From positions 60,325 to 124,324 of the forward strand of contig JAAEZA010000003.1 of the NCBI GenBank assembly GCA_018223125.1: DNA of 64,000 bases, given 5' to 3'. The notes beneath the pieces were generated by a model. The model saw only the letters and a list, made by a program, of their open reading frames with translations. It searched no databases and was not told the DNA's origin. Of the stretch, positions 17,986-27,587 are shown in pieces. The DNA is from Paracoccaceae bacterium. GTDB taxonomy: Bacteria; Pseudomonadota; Alphaproteobacteria; Rhodobacterales; Rhodobacteraceae. The translations under genes were made by a program, and so were the position numbers. Position 1 is the stretch's first letter. Each line of letters begins with the position of its first letter.

Positions 17986-19509
17986 CTACACCAGCATGTC
18001 CCGCAACAGGTGCTTGCGGGTTTTGCCAGCGGGTGTGCGCGGAAAATCTTCCATAATTTTCACGGACTTCGGGATTTTGTATCCCGCCAGCCGATCCTTG
18101 CAAAAGGCGATGACATCGGCTTCGACGGGGGTGTGCCCCGGTTTTGGAATGACGCAGGCGCAACCCACTTCGCCCCATTGTTCATCTGCGACCCCCAGAA
18201 CAGCGGCTTCCAGAATGTCAGGATGGTGCGCCAACGTGTTTTCCACTTCGGCGGGATAGACGTTTTCGCCCCCAGAAATGTACATATCCTTGATCCGGTC
18301 AACCAGATAGAAACAGCCGTCTTCATCCTGACGGGCCACGTCCCCCGTGCGCATCCAGCCGCCTTCCAGAAAGGTTTCGGCATTGGCCTCGGGGCGGTTC
18401 CTGTAACCCGGCGTGATCAGCGGCCCGCGCACCAGCAATTCACCAGTGTCCCCGACAGCAACCCTTTTGCCGGATTCATCCACGATCTTGGCCTCTGACA
18501 GCATCAGGGGCCGGCCCACGGAACCCAGTTTGGTTTCGGCATCGTTCGGGGTTTGGAACAGAATGGACGGGCCGGTTTCTGTCATACCCCAGCCCTGACA
18601 AATGCGAACGCCTTTTGAGAGAAACTCTTGCACGACAGCATCCGGTAGCGCCGCGCCACCGGAGCCCCATGACGGGATCTTGGTGAAATCGATTTCGTTG
18701 AATTTCGGGTGAGTCCGCAGCGCCTGAAACACCGCTGGCACGGCAAACAGGGTGGTGGTTTTGCCTTCCTGTAGCACAGACATAAACAGTTCAGGATCAA
18801 AACCGGGCAACACATCGACAGTACCACCTGCAATCAGGATGGGCAGTGTGTGCAGGTTGATCCCCGCCGTATGAAACAGCGGTAGAAAATTGGGGCTGCG
18901 GGAACGCGCCGAAATATCAAGGGCCTGTGTCAGGTTCAGATAATTCGACATGGCCATGCCAAAGGTTTGCGGTACGGCCTTGGGCACGCCTGTGGTGCCG
19001 GATGTGTAAATCATGTACCACGTATCATCCGCAGGCCATGCCGGATCGCGCATTCTGTCCCCTTGGGGTTCTGTGCGCATGGATTGATAGCTGCCCGCAA
19101 CGGGTTGTTCCCCATGGGGTTGGATCGGCACAAGCGTCAGGGAACGCACGGCGGCTGCGTCTTTTGCCAGATCGCTGCAATTTACATCGTGGATCATGAC
19201 GTTGATGTCACTGTCTTCCAACAGCGGTAAAAGTTCGGGTACGGTCAGACGCCAGTTCAGCGGCACAAGGATGATACGCGCCTTGGCACAGGCAAACAGG
19301 ATTTCGAAAAAGGCGGTATTGTTATGGGTCAGAATTCCGACCCTCTGGCCCGCTTTCAACCCCGCCCGTTCCAGCGCCGCTGCAACGCGGTTGGCACGGT
19401 CTTCCAGCGTTTGATAGGTGATTTCCTCCCCCGAAACCACATCGCGCATGGCAAGTGCATCCGGCGACAGATCCGCCCGTTTTGCCGTTATATCGAAAAT
19501 GACACTCAT
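17986..19509 (-). CDS. acyl-CoA synthetase (AMP-binding)
   Basis: A second adenylate-forming ligase of about 507 residues with IYTSGTTGVPKAVP, GWGMTETGPS, GGWMRTGDVA and the C-terminal Lys motif RTPAGKTRKHLL. The start at 19509 gives MSVIFDITAKRADLSPDAL after GGGAGG; the reading frame extends to 19677 without a ribosome binding site. It is clearly different from the neighbouring ligase, so the pathway may activate two acids or two intermediates. A hairpin lies just ahead of the gene, downstream of dctP. Confidence 0.92.
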   Translation of the reverse strand: MSVIFDITAKRADLSPDALAMRDVVSGEEITYQTLEDRANRVAAALERAGLKAGQRVGILTHNNTAFFEILFACAKARIILVPLNWRLTVPELLPLLEDSDINVMIHDVNCSDLAKDAAAVRSLTLVPIQPHGEQPVAGSYQSMRTEPQGDRMRDPAWPADDTWYMIYTSGTTGVPKAVPQTFGMAMSNYLNLTQALDISARSRSPNFLPLFHTAGINLHTLPILIAGGTVDVLPGFDPELFMSVLQEGKTTTLFAVPAVFQALRTHPKFNEIDFTKIPSWGSGGAALPDAVVQEFLSKGVRICQGWGMTETGPSILFQTPNDAETKLGSVGRPLMLSEAKIVDESGKRVAVGDTGELLVRGPLITPGYRNRPEANAETFLEGGWMRTGDVARQDEDGCFYLVDRIKDMYISGGENVYPAEVENTLAHHPDILEAAVLGVADEQWGEVGCACVIPKPGHTPVEADVIAFCKDRLAGYKIPKSVKIMEDFPRTPAGKTRKHLLRDMLV

Positions 19510-19544
19510 CTTAGCCTCCCTGACTGTCCCCCCTTTTAAAGCCT

Positions 19545-19572
19545 CCGGAACAAGGCGGGGGCCCTGTTCCGG
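19545..19572 (-). other. intercistronic RNA hairpin after dctP
   Basis: On the minus strand CCGGAACAGGGC pairs fully with GCCTTGTTCCGG (one G-T wobble) around a CCCC loop, a 12-pair stem. It lies 11 bases after the dctP stop and 36 bases before the acyl-CoA synthetase start. No T-run follows directly. Its place after a binding-protein gene suggests mRNA stabilisation or partial termination. Confidence 0.6.
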
Positions 19573-19582
19573 CGTTTCACGC

Positions 19583-20722
19583 TCAGAGCCCGTAAGTCTC
19601 TGCATCCAGTTTGTTGTAGATTTCGGATTGCACCAGCGCCGCCAGGGCCGCTTCGTCGGTGCGATCAACACCGTCAAGCAGGGTTTGCCAGCGGCTATAG
19701 ATGCTTTGGAAATTGTCGATCAACGCCTTTGCCTCTTCGGCTGGAACCTTGCGTTTGCTTTCAGAGGTTGCGGGCAACGTATCAACGAAGCTTTCCTTAA
19801 AGCCGGCAACCGCGTCGCTCAGGGATGCGTCAGGCTCGATCCGCTCCACACCGCGTTCCCAAGACCCTTCAAGGGAACGGTCGATTTCCTCGTTATAGGC
19901 TATCTGGCGGCGCACACTGGTAAGGGCCATCTGCGCGAACAGGGTCTTGCGTTGCTCAACGCTCAGCCGTTCCCATGTGGCCTGATTGTAAACCCATGCC
20001 CCACCGGAAATATGCGTCCCTGTCGGCAGCATGGTGATATGCTTGATCACATCCCAAAGCTTGAAACCTGTGCCAAGGTTTTCAAGAGATGCCATAACGC
20101 AATCGAGTGAACCACGCTCCAGCCCGGTATAGACATCTGTGAATGGGACGCTGACAGGTTCGCCGTTAGCGGATTTGACAAATTCCACATGGCTGCCGCT
20201 GGCCGTCCGGATTTTCGTCCCTTTCAGATCGCCAAAGCTGCGGATCGGCTTGTTACACAAGAAATAATAGGCAGGTGTGCTGAACCCGCCGCCATACACC
20301 ACATTATAACCGCCCCATTCCTTTTGCAGTGCGTCATTGGTGATATTCATCTCCGTGACAGCAAAAGCCGCTGCCATGTGATCCGAAAGCACAAAGCCCA
20401 TGTCAGCCACAACGTTATTGCGCGGCAGCGAAGACGGCACATAGGCGGCAACCACATTGCCCACATCGGCAATTCCGTCGCTTAACCCTTCCAGTGTGGT
20501 CGCGATCGGCAGCAGGCTGCCCCCCACATGCAGATCAAAACTGATGTCCCCGTTGGAGGCCACTTCTACCGACTTTACAAAATCCGTGTAATCCACCTTC
20601 GTCAGGATACTGGAGGCGGGGAAGCCGCCGTTTGCTGTCAGACGCTCTTGCGCGAATGCTCCTGTCGCCAGTGTGGTTGCAGCCAGTGCTGCCAGCAAAG
20701 TCCTGTTGGTCTTGGTCCGCAT
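19583..20722 (-). CDS. dctP: TRAP transporter substrate-binding protein DctP
   Basis: A 379-residue periplasmic receptor with a clear signal peptide, MRTKTNRTLLAALAATTLATGAFAQ. Family regions include the IRTASGSHVEFVKSANGEPVSVPFTDVYTGLERGSLDCVM cleft segment. It is longer than the other two DctP proteins in the window and only distantly similar, so it probably binds a different ligand. It is placed after dctQ and dctM in an operon full of acyl-CoA enzymes. The likely ligand is the carboxylic acid that the two ligases activate. Confidence 0.9.
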   Translation of the reverse strand: MRTKTNRTLLAALAATTLATGAFAQERLTANGGFPASSILTKVDYTDFVKSVEVASNGDISFDLHVGGSLLPIATTLEGLSDGIADVGNVVAAYVPSSLPRNNVVADMGFVLSDHMAAAFAVTEMNITNDALQKEWGGYNVVYGGGFSTPAYYFLCNKPIRSFGDLKGTKIRTASGSHVEFVKSANGEPVSVPFTDVYTGLERGSLDCVMASLENLGTGFKLWDVIKHITMLPTGTHISGGAWVYNQATWERLSVEQRKTLFAQMALTSVRRQIAYNEEIDRSLEGSWERGVERIEPDASLSDAVAGFKESFVDTLPATSESKRKVPAEEAKALIDNFQSIYSRWQTLLDGVDRTDEAALAALVQSEIYNKLDAETYGL

Positions 20723-20759
20723 TGTTATCTCCTCATTCAGCGGTTTCGTCTTAGTCTTT

Positions 20760-22070
20760 TCAGTTCATGATGCTTGGCAGCCAGAGGCTTAATGCCGGGA
20801 ATGCGATCAGCAAAAAAAGCGTCAGGAAATCCATGCCCAGAAACCAGAAGGTTCCTTTGAACATCTCCCCCAGTGAAACCCGATCCCCCAACGATCCTTT
20901 CATCACATAGACGTTCAGCCCTACGGGCGGCGTGATCAGGCCGATCTCCAGCAGTTTCACCATGATGATGCCAAACCAGATCAGGTTCACTTCCAGCGCT
21001 TCGAGCATTGGTAAAACGATCGGAATGGTCAGCAGCATCAAGGAAATGCTTTCCACGAACATTCCAAGGATCAGAAACAGAACGCCGATCATCAGGATCA
21101 AAATGATGGGATCACCGGCAACCGGCAAAAGCACAGACGACAGGTAAGCAGGCAATCCGGACAGTGCCAGAAAACGGGAAAACATCGCCGCGCCAATTGC
21201 GATGATGAAAACCGTACTTGTCCCTTCGACCGTATCAATGGTTGCGCGTTTCACCACATCCCAAGTCATGCTTCCGCGCAGCAACGCAATAACAATGGCC
21301 AGAAAAGCGCCGACTGCACCTGCTTCTGTAGGGGTGAAAATCCCCAAGAAAATTCCGCCCAGCACCCCCAGAATAAGGGTTGGCAATGGCCATGTCTGGC
21401 GCAGCGCGCCCCGTTTTTCGGCCCAGCTGTAGGTTTGCGATGGTGTTGGCGCCAAAGCAGGGTTCAGCTTTACCCTTATGGTGATCATCGCAATGTAAAC
21501 CAGCGCAGAGAGAACACCGGGAATGACCCCTGCAACGAAAAGGGTACTGATGGAACTGTTGGTGAAAATGCCAAACAGGATCATGAGAATAGACGGCGGG
21601 ATCAAAGACCCGAGCGTGCCAGAGGCTGCAACCGCACCGCAGGCCAGACCCCTATCATATTTTGCGTCCAGCATTTCAGGCACCGCAATGCGCGAAAACG
21701 CAGCTGCTGTGGCCACACTGGAGCCAGACGCGGAGGCAAACAGCGCCGATGCAATCACGCTAGAGGATGCAAGCCCCCCCGGAATGCGGCCCAGAAACAT
21801 CCGCGCCGCTGAAAACAGGCCTGACGTCAGCCCCGCCTGACTGGCCACATAGCCCATGAGCAGGAACATCGGCACGGCAGACAGGCTCCAGTTTGCGACG
21901 AAATTATGCGGCAGCGCCGTGACAATCCCCCAAGAAGCCTTGAGGCTGGTGATCATCCATATCCCCACAAAAGAGGTCAGACCCAATGCAACCCCGATAG
22001 GTGTTCGGATTGCGATCAGGAACAACGCGACCCCGACCCCCATGAAGCCGATTTCGATACGATCCATCAC
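20760..22070 (-). CDS. dctM: TRAP transporter large permease DctM
   Basis: A 436-residue polytopic membrane protein with DctM landmarks LFASASGSSVATAAAFSRIAVPEML, GSLIPPSILMILFGIFTNSSISTLFVAGVIPGVL and GIFTPTEAGAVGAFLAI. It overlaps dctQ by 4 bases and lies 37 bases before dctP. The order Q-M-P differs from the P-Q-M order of the 9-12 kb system. Confidence 0.94.
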   Translation of the reverse strand: MMDRIEIGFMGVGVALFLIAIRTPIGVALGLTSFVGIWMITSLKASWGIVTALPHNFVANWSLSAVPMFLLMGYVASQAGLTSGLFSAARMFLGRIPGGLASSSVIASALFASASGSSVATAAAFSRIAVPEMLDAKYDRGLACGAVAASGTLGSLIPPSILMILFGIFTNSSISTLFVAGVIPGVLSALVYIAMITIRVKLNPALAPTPSQTYSWAEKRGALRQTWPLPTLILGVLGGIFLGIFTPTEAGAVGAFLAIVIALLRGSMTWDVVKRATIDTVEGTSTVFIIAIGAAMFSRFLALSGLPAYLSSVLLPVAGDPIILILMIGVLFLILGMFVESISLMLLTIPIVLPMLEALEVNLIWFGIIMVKLLEIGLITPPVGLNVYVMKGSLGDRVSLGEMFKGTFWFLGMDFLTLFLLIAFPALSLWLPSIMN

Positions 22071-22609
22071 GCGGCCCCTTTGTCTATGTTCGGAATGATT
22101 TGACCGTTTTCACCAAAGCTGACAGGCCGCTTCATGATGACTTCGAACACCAGACGAAGGCAAAGGACGATGCTGGCCAGCCCCATACTGAGCGGTAACA
22201 GAAACCGTCCCGGCCAGATCGAGATCAGATAGGCCCCGTCCACCATTTCACCGCGATCAAAGGCTTTCATCGCATCCAGTGAGGTCTTGTAGGTCAGGGC
22301 CGCAAAAAAGCAGATCCCACAAAGGATCGCAAACCCGTGCAATCCCCGCCGGAACATGGCGGGCATCATATTGTAAAACAGGTCGACAACGATACTGCGA
22401 CCGCGCAGTTCCACAAACGGAATTGGAAGGAACACGACCGCCACCATATAGTAATAAGCAACCAGTTCCGCCGTTGCGGGAGCGGGTGCATTCAACAGGT
22501 GTCGCCCGATAATATCCGCCATGACGTGCAGCATCATAGCGATTAAAAGGACAGCAGCGGCCCAAGTCAGACAGGCGGACAGTCGTCCGGTTCCTCTAAA
22601 CATTGTCAA
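22067..22609 (-). CDS. dctQ: TRAP transporter small permease DctQ
   Basis: A 180-residue membrane protein with four helices and the DctQ-type stretch HVMADIIGRHLLNAPAPATAELVAYYYMVAVVFLPIPFVELRGR. The start overlaps the stop of the DinB-like gene by 4 bases and the end overlaps dctM by 4 bases. The transporter is thus translationally linked to the catabolic genes, which supports a shared substrate. Confidence 0.9.
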   Translation of the reverse strand: MTMFRGTGRLSACLTWAAAVLLIAMMLHVMADIIGRHLLNAPAPATAELVAYYYMVAVVFLPIPFVELRGRSIVVDLFYNMMPAMFRRGLHGFAILCGICFFAALTYKTSLDAMKAFDRGEMVDGAYLISIWPGRFLLPLSMGLASIVLCLRLVFEVIMKRPVSFGENGQIIPNIDKGAA

Positions 22610-23433
22610 ATCCTTACCGGCTGGAATACAGGTGGGGTTCTGGCTGTGTGTCGCGCGCCGGGGGCGGGGGGTGTTTCAACGGGGCCTGCAAAGCATTGGG
22701 CGACCGACATCCATTGTGTTGCAACCTCCCCTGTGACTCTCAGGTCTGTGTCCTTGATGTTTCGGGTCTGGGTGACAACCTGACAAAAGCCGGTTGCAGA
22801 TCCTTCGATGCGGTTGGTCTGCGCGGGATTGTTCCACTCCCAAACTTCACCGGAAGGTGCGGTCAGGCACAGGTAGGGTTGCTGTTCGGGCACGGCCAGA
22901 CCACGGTTTTTGTATGTCCAGCCAAAGGTGTTTATGCCCAGCACTGCAATATTGCGAATGTGGTCACGATCCTGCCGCACCACCCCGAGTATGTCGTAAA
23001 TTTCCTGACCGTGGGCCCATGTCTCCATCAAACGGGCCGTTATACTGGAACGCGCGCTCATGTCCGGTCCGGCCCATTTCACGCGGGCCTTCGGGTCCAC
23101 CTTGGAAAATTGCGCTGCAACTTCGGGGTAATGGCTGTGCCAGTCCTCAAGCAATGCGCGCCCCTTCAGCCCGTCCAGCCATTTATCCTCAAACGGGCGC
23201 AATCCTGTTTTTGAAGCATCCTTTAGAACTGATGCGATGAAAGCATCAAACGCCGGACCACCCTGAAGCGATTGCTCCGCTGCGCGGTTCCACATGTATA
23301 AATGGCCAATCACATTTTCGATTGTCCAGTTCTTGAACTGGGTGGGGTGGGAAAACACACCGTCAGGCTGCTGCGCCAAAAGTGCGTAAAGGGCATCGCT
23401 TTCTGTTTTAAAGTCGTCGGGTTGGGGGAACAT
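22606..23433 (-). CDS. DinB-like metal-binding protein (TIGR03084 / maleylpyruvate isomerase N-terminal type)
   Basis: A 275-residue protein. The first ~150 residues form a DinB/maleylpyruvate-isomerase helical bundle: WTIENVIGHLYMWNRAAEQSL supplies one metal His, and TARLMETWAHGQEIYDILG the second His pair. The C-terminal half (TAPSGEVWEWNNPAQTNRIEGSATGFCQVVTQTRN) resembles the sterol-carrier-like domain of the TIGR03084 group. Biochemical role unknown. AGGAG precedes the start. It is fused by a 4-base overlap to dctQ, placing it firmly inside the operon; thiol-dependent isomerisation or hydrolysis is only a guess from the fold. Confidence 0.8.
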   Translation of the reverse strand: MFPQPDDFKTESDALYALLAQQPDGVFSHPTQFKNWTIENVIGHLYMWNRAAEQSLQGGPAFDAFIASVLKDASKTGLRPFEDKWLDGLKGRALLEDWHSHYPEVAAQFSKVDPKARVKWAGPDMSARSSITARLMETWAHGQEIYDILGVVRQDRDHIRNIAVLGINTFGWTYKNRGLAVPEQQPYLCLTAPSGEVWEWNNPAQTNRIEGSATGFCQVVTQTRNIKDTDLRVTGEVATQWMSVAQCFAGPVETPPAPGARHTARTPPVFQPVRI

Positions 23434-23505
23434 GTTTTCTCCTGTCCGTCCGGCCTGCGGGTCAAGCGGACGCCAAAGTATTTCAAGCGCGGGTGTAAAG
23501 CTTGC

Positions 23506-24636
23506 TCATAGCAACAGATCACCAAGCTTCTGGCGGTGGAACGGCGCGTCGCCGTGGAAGCTCGCCCCCCAGATCGCGCGGCGGCGGTATAACTGTGCGT
23601 CGCAGTCGTAAGTAAAGCCGAAACCGCCGTGGAACTGGATCGCCCGATCCGCCGCATAAGCCAGAGTTTCGCTTGCCTGTGCTTTGGCCATACGCAGGGC
23701 GATTTCGCCCTCTGCGTCCGCTCCGAAACACCCTGCCGCATAATAAAGATGGCTGCGGGTTGCTTCATACCCCAGCAAGATATCCGTCATTGTGTGTTTT
23801 AACGACTGGTAAGAGCCGATCAGCCTGTCAAATTGTTTGCGGGTGCGTAGGTAATCAAGCGTATACTCCAGAACACCGCCGATGCCGCCCGACAATTCTG
23901 CAGCAGACAGAAGATTGGCGGCCAGATGGATTTGGTTCAGCACCGGTACAATGTCACCGCTGTTTAGAAGGGCGTCGGACGGCACGCGCAGCCCGTCCAG
24001 CACAACCCGATAGGTGCGCTGGGTTTCATCCACGTTGGTTTCGCGAACCAGCGCCCCTTCAGGCAGGGCTTCGGCGTCCACCAGCACCAGCGCAGGCGCG
24101 CCATTCAGCGAAACCGACACAATCAAAGCCTGTGCGTCCGGCGCGTAAGACACGAATGTTTTCGTTCCAGACAGTTCAAGCTGGCCGTTTTTTTCCAGGG
24201 CAGTGGCCGTCAGGTTCGACAGATCCCAATCACCATGCAATTCGCTTAGGGCAAGCGACAGCACCGCGCCCTTGCAAATCCGAGGCAACCACCGGGCCTG
24301 TTGGGACTGGGTGCCACCGGCCAGCAAAGCCTGCGCAGCCAGTGTTGTGGTGATGAAAGGGGAGGTAAACAACGCCCGCCCCATCGGTTCAACCAGTGCA
24401 ACAACCTCACCCAAGCCCAAACCGCTGCCGCCGAATTCTTCGGGGATCGCAACGCCCATCCAGCCAAGTTCTGCCATCTCCAGCCAGATTTGAGGGGCAA
24501 ATCCCTTTTCATCATTCAAAAGGCTGCGCACTTGCGCGATTTCGGATTTTTCACGGCAGAAATTTGTCGCAATCTCCAGCAATTGTTCCTGTTCGTCCGA
24601 AAAATTGATGGTCCGTTCGGTTTTCACATTCAACAT
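23506..24636 (-). CDS. acyl-CoA dehydrogenase
   Basis: A 376-residue flavoprotein that introduces a 2,3-double bond in an acyl-CoA. Family blocks are LGWMGVAIPEEFGGSGLGLGEVVALVEPMGRALF, LSGTKTFVSYAPDA and AIQFHGGFGFTYDCDAQLYRRRAIW near the C-terminus. AGGAGGG lies 7 bases before ATG 24636. It differs from the dehydrogenase just upstream, with a shorter N-terminus and a divergent active-site region. The two may act on different chain lengths or form a heteromeric pair, as in steroid-degrading FadE systems; that is inference. Confidence 0.92.
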   Translation of the reverse strand: MLNVKTERTINFSDEQEQLLEIATNFCREKSEIAQVRSLLNDEKGFAPQIWLEMAELGWMGVAIPEEFGGSGLGLGEVVALVEPMGRALFTSPFITTTLAAQALLAGGTQSQQARWLPRICKGAVLSLALSELHGDWDLSNLTATALEKNGQLELSGTKTFVSYAPDAQALIVSVSLNGAPALVLVDAEALPEGALVRETNVDETQRTYRVVLDGLRVPSDALLNSGDIVPVLNQIHLAANLLSAAELSGGIGGVLEYTLDYLRTRKQFDRLIGSYQSLKHTMTDILLGYEATRSHLYYAAGCFGADAEGEIALRMAKAQASETLAYAADRAIQFHGGFGFTYDCDAQLYRRRAIWGASFHGDAPFHRQKLGDLLL

Positions 24637-24648
24637 GCCAGACCCTCC

Positions 24649-25854
24649 TTACGCTTTGGGCAGGCCAAGAACCCGCTCCCCGATGATGTTTTTCTGAATT
24701 TGGCTGGTTCCCCCGCCAATGGTGGCCGAGAATGCGTTGAAGTAGGAGCGCTGCCAGCGTCCGTTTTCCGCAGCTTCGCTGTCGCCCATGTAATAAGCCA
24801 TATTCGCGCCCTGAAGCTGGACGGCCACATCCGCCAACCGGCGCTGCAATTCTGATCCCTGCAGTTTTTCACTTAAAGGCAAGGCAAGCGGACGTTCAGA
24901 ATCCAACGGCGCCATGCCAGCCCGAATGCCCCCCAAGGACAGCGCCTTTTCGTCCATAAGCAAGCGGACAAGCTGATCGCGTAAGACGGGGTCTTCAACT
25001 GCCGGCCGCCCGTTGCGCTGTACCTTTTTGGCCATGTCCACCACTTCTTGAACGCTGGCATAAAGAATGGCGACACCACCGGCCTGCCCGCCAGCGGCAC
25101 CCCTTTCAAAGGTCAACGTCAGCATTGCCATTTTCCAGCCTTCGCCTTCGCTGCCCATGATGCAATCCGCCGGAATCCGCGCGTCATCAAAGAAGGTTTG
25201 GGTAAAGCCGTATTCGCCTGTCAGTTTTTTGATGGGAACCGTCTTGATCCCCTCGACCTGCATCGGGGACAGGAAAAAGCTGAGGCCCTCGTATTTATTG
25301 TTGGCTTGCGGATTGGTGCGCGCCAGAAGAATCATGTATTTGGCATAACTGCCGTGGGTGGTCCAAATCTTGCTGCCGTTCAGGACGTATTCATCCCCGT
25401 CCCGCTCCGCCTTCAACTGGGCATTCCCCAGATCAGAGCCGTTATCCGGTTCGGAAAACCCCTGACACCAGATGTCTTCAGCCGTCAGGATGTTCTTGAT
25501 GTATGCTTTCTTCTGCGCCTCGCTGCCTTTGGCAAGGATCAGCGGCCCTGCCCAGTTCAACCCGATGGTGTTCATGATCAAAGGCGTTTTCGCGCGGATC
25601 ATTTCTTCGGTGACAATGTCCTGCAAGACCTGCGGTTTGCCGCCTCCGCCGTATTCCACCGGCCACGCCATCCCCAGATAACCGGCCTCATAGACCTTGC
25701 GCTGCCAGTTGCGCAGGAATTCGAACTGCTGGTCTGTTCCAACTTCCATAAAGGTCTGGGGCAATACAAATCCCGGATCTTCGGGTGTGTTTTCCTTGAA
25801 CCAGAGGCGCACCTCGGCGCGGAAATCGTTTCGGTCCTGTTCTGTCAATTCCAT
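24649..25854 (-). CDS. acyl-CoA dehydrogenase
   Basis: About 401 residues. FAD-binding blocks are WCQGFSEPDNGSDLGNAQLKAERDGDEYVLNGSKIWTTHG and LTFERGAAGGQAGGVAILY. The C-terminal block FNAFSATIGGGTSQIQKNIIGERVLGLPK is typical of the branch including steroid and terpenoid side-chain enzymes. ATG 25854 (MELTEQDRNDFRAEVR) is preferred to the frame start at 25887. It lies 74 bases downstream of the carboxylase beta gene and 12 bases before the next dehydrogenase. Confidence 0.92.
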   Translation of the reverse strand: MELTEQDRNDFRAEVRLWFKENTPEDPGFVLPQTFMEVGTDQQFEFLRNWQRKVYEAGYLGMAWPVEYGGGGKPQVLQDIVTEEMIRAKTPLIMNTIGLNWAGPLILAKGSEAQKKAYIKNILTAEDIWCQGFSEPDNGSDLGNAQLKAERDGDEYVLNGSKIWTTHGSYAKYMILLARTNPQANNKYEGLSFFLSPMQVEGIKTVPIKKLTGEYGFTQTFFDDARIPADCIMGSEGEGWKMAMLTLTFERGAAGGQAGGVAILYASVQEVVDMAKKVQRNGRPAVEDPVLRDQLVRLLMDEKALSLGGIRAGMAPLDSERPLALPLSEKLQGSELQRRLADVAVQLQGANMAYYMGDSEAAENGRWQRSYFNAFSATIGGGTSQIQKNIIGERVLGLPKA

Positions 25855-25928
25855 GTTCTTCCTCCCCGTCGGGCGCGCGTCCTGCAACCCACTGTCACGG
25901 CCCTTTGCATTTCGCTGGGATTTCCCTG

Positions 25929-27587
25929 TTAAAAACGTGCCACCCCAAAGCTATTGGGTGCCGTGCCTCTGGTGTCTTTTTCAAAGCAGGTTTCAAGGCA
26001 CATCGCCAAAACCTGACGGGTGTCGCGCGGATCGATCAGCCCGTCGTCCATCATCCGTGCAGATGTGTAGATCGCCTCTGATGCGGTCTCCATCGCCCCT
26101 TCGATTGCTTCACTTTGCGCTTTCAGTTGTGCCTTCACTTCCGCATCAGGCTCTATGCCTTTCGCTTTGAAGCGGTCCTCTGCGACAATTGACAACACTT
26201 TGGCCGCCTGCGCCCCGCCCATGACAGCCGTGCGCGCGGTGGGCCATGAAAAGGAAAACGCCGGTTTCAAAGCTTGCGAGCCCATCGCATAGTTGCCTGC
26301 CCCGTAGGAATTTCCCACCACGATGGTAAATTTCGGAGGGCGGAAGTTGGCAACAGCCTGAATCATTTTGGACCCGTGCTTGACCTGCCCCAGTTGCTCT
26401 GGCTCTGTGCCCACAAGAAATCCGGTGGTGTTGTGCAAGAAGATCATCGGCGTATTGCTTTGGTCGCACAGTTGCAGGAATTGCGCCGATTTGCTGGCCC
26501 CTTGTGGCGAAATCGGTCCGTTGTTTGTCAGAATGCCAACGCGCCAGCCGTCCAGATGGGCATGGCCGCAAATGGTATCCCCGCCGAAATCCGGTTTGAA
26601 TTCCAAAAAGCGTGATCCATCCGCGATCCGGGCAATCACCTCGCGCATGTCATAGGGAATCCGTTTGTCTGTTGGCACAATCCCGAGAAGTTCCTCTTTT
26701 GGATAAAGCGGTGCTTCCGGTGTTCTGTCCCGTTCCAGACTACGGTTCGCAGGAGGTGGCAAAAGATCGACGATTTCGCGCGCCATGCGGATGCCATCTG
26801 CATCGTTTTCGGCCAGATATTCCCCCGTGCCGGTGACAGAGGCATGCATATCCGCGCCGCCCAAATCCTCGGCATCGGCAATTTCCCCTGTTGCGGCTTT
26901 CAGCAGGGGCGGCCCTGCCAGAAAGATATTGGACTGTTGGCGCACCAGCACGATGTAATCCGACAATGCCACGTGATAGGCCCCGCCTGCTGTGGCATTG
27001 CCGTGCGCCACTGTAATCTGGGGAATGCCAGCCGCTGACAGTTCTGCCTGCTGGCAATAAATCGTACCGCCATCAATAAAAACACGCGCACCGAAAGGGT
27101 CTTTGTTGGCGCCCTCCCCCGACATATCTGCCAGATTGCCGCCGCCGCTTTCTGCAAGGGAAATGATCGGCAGGCCGGTTTGAAACGCGATCTGTTGCAA
27201 ACGCAAATGTTTGCGCATGGTGGCCCCGTTGATGGTTCCCCCCTTAATCGCGTAATTCCACACCATCACCAGAACGCGGCGTCCTTTGACGAAACCGATG
27301 CCCATGATCAGGTTGCCGCCTGCGGTGGTGCCATCCTTGTCGCCAAGCATCTGGTAACCGGCAATCGCGTTCAACTCCAGAAACGGGGCGCCTGCGTCCA
27401 GCAGATGGGACAACCTCTCGCGGGGCAGAAGTTTACCCGCTTTTTCCGCCCGCTCCCTGTAGCGTTCCTCGCCTTTGCGGATTTGCTGTTCGATGCCGCG
27501 CACCTTGGCGACATAATCGGTCATAAACCCGTGGTTTGCGGCGTAGTCTTCGCTGTTCGGGTCGAGTTTGCTGTCAATCGGGTTCAT
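25929..27587 (-). CDS. acyl-CoA carboxylase carboxyltransferase (beta) subunit
   Basis: A 552-residue carboxyltransferase that moves CO2 from carboxybiotin to an acyl-CoA. The crotonase-like halves are visible: ESGGGNLADMSGEGANKDPF with an oxyanion-hole Gly pair (GNATAGGAYHVALSD), and in the second half NTTGFLVGTEPEQLGQVKHGSKM and GNSYGAGNYAMGSQALKPAFSFSWP. The latter is the methylcrotonyl/geranyl-CoA carboxylase type rather than the acetyl-CoA type. It overlaps the biotin subunit gene by 4 bases. AtuC (geranyl-CoA) or LiuB (methylcrotonyl-CoA) are the nearest functions; the AtuA neighbour favours the former kind. Confidence 0.93.
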   Translation of the reverse strand: MNPIDSKLDPNSEDYAANHGFMTDYVAKVRGIEQQIRKGEERYRERAEKAGKLLPRERLSHLLDAGAPFLELNAIAGYQMLGDKDGTTAGGNLIMGIGFVKGRRVLVMVWNYAIKGGTINGATMRKHLRLQQIAFQTGLPIISLAESGGGNLADMSGEGANKDPFGARVFIDGGTIYCQQAELSAAGIPQITVAHGNATAGGAYHVALSDYIVLVRQQSNIFLAGPPLLKAATGEIADAEDLGGADMHASVTGTGEYLAENDADGIRMAREIVDLLPPPANRSLERDRTPEAPLYPKEELLGIVPTDKRIPYDMREVIARIADGSRFLEFKPDFGGDTICGHAHLDGWRVGILTNNGPISPQGASKSAQFLQLCDQSNTPMIFLHNTTGFLVGTEPEQLGQVKHGSKMIQAVANFRPPKFTIVVGNSYGAGNYAMGSQALKPAFSFSWPTARTAVMGGAQAAKVLSIVAEDRFKAKGIEPDAEVKAQLKAQSEAIEGAMETASEAIYTSARMMDDGLIDPRDTRQVLAMCLETCFEKDTRGTAPNSFGVARF

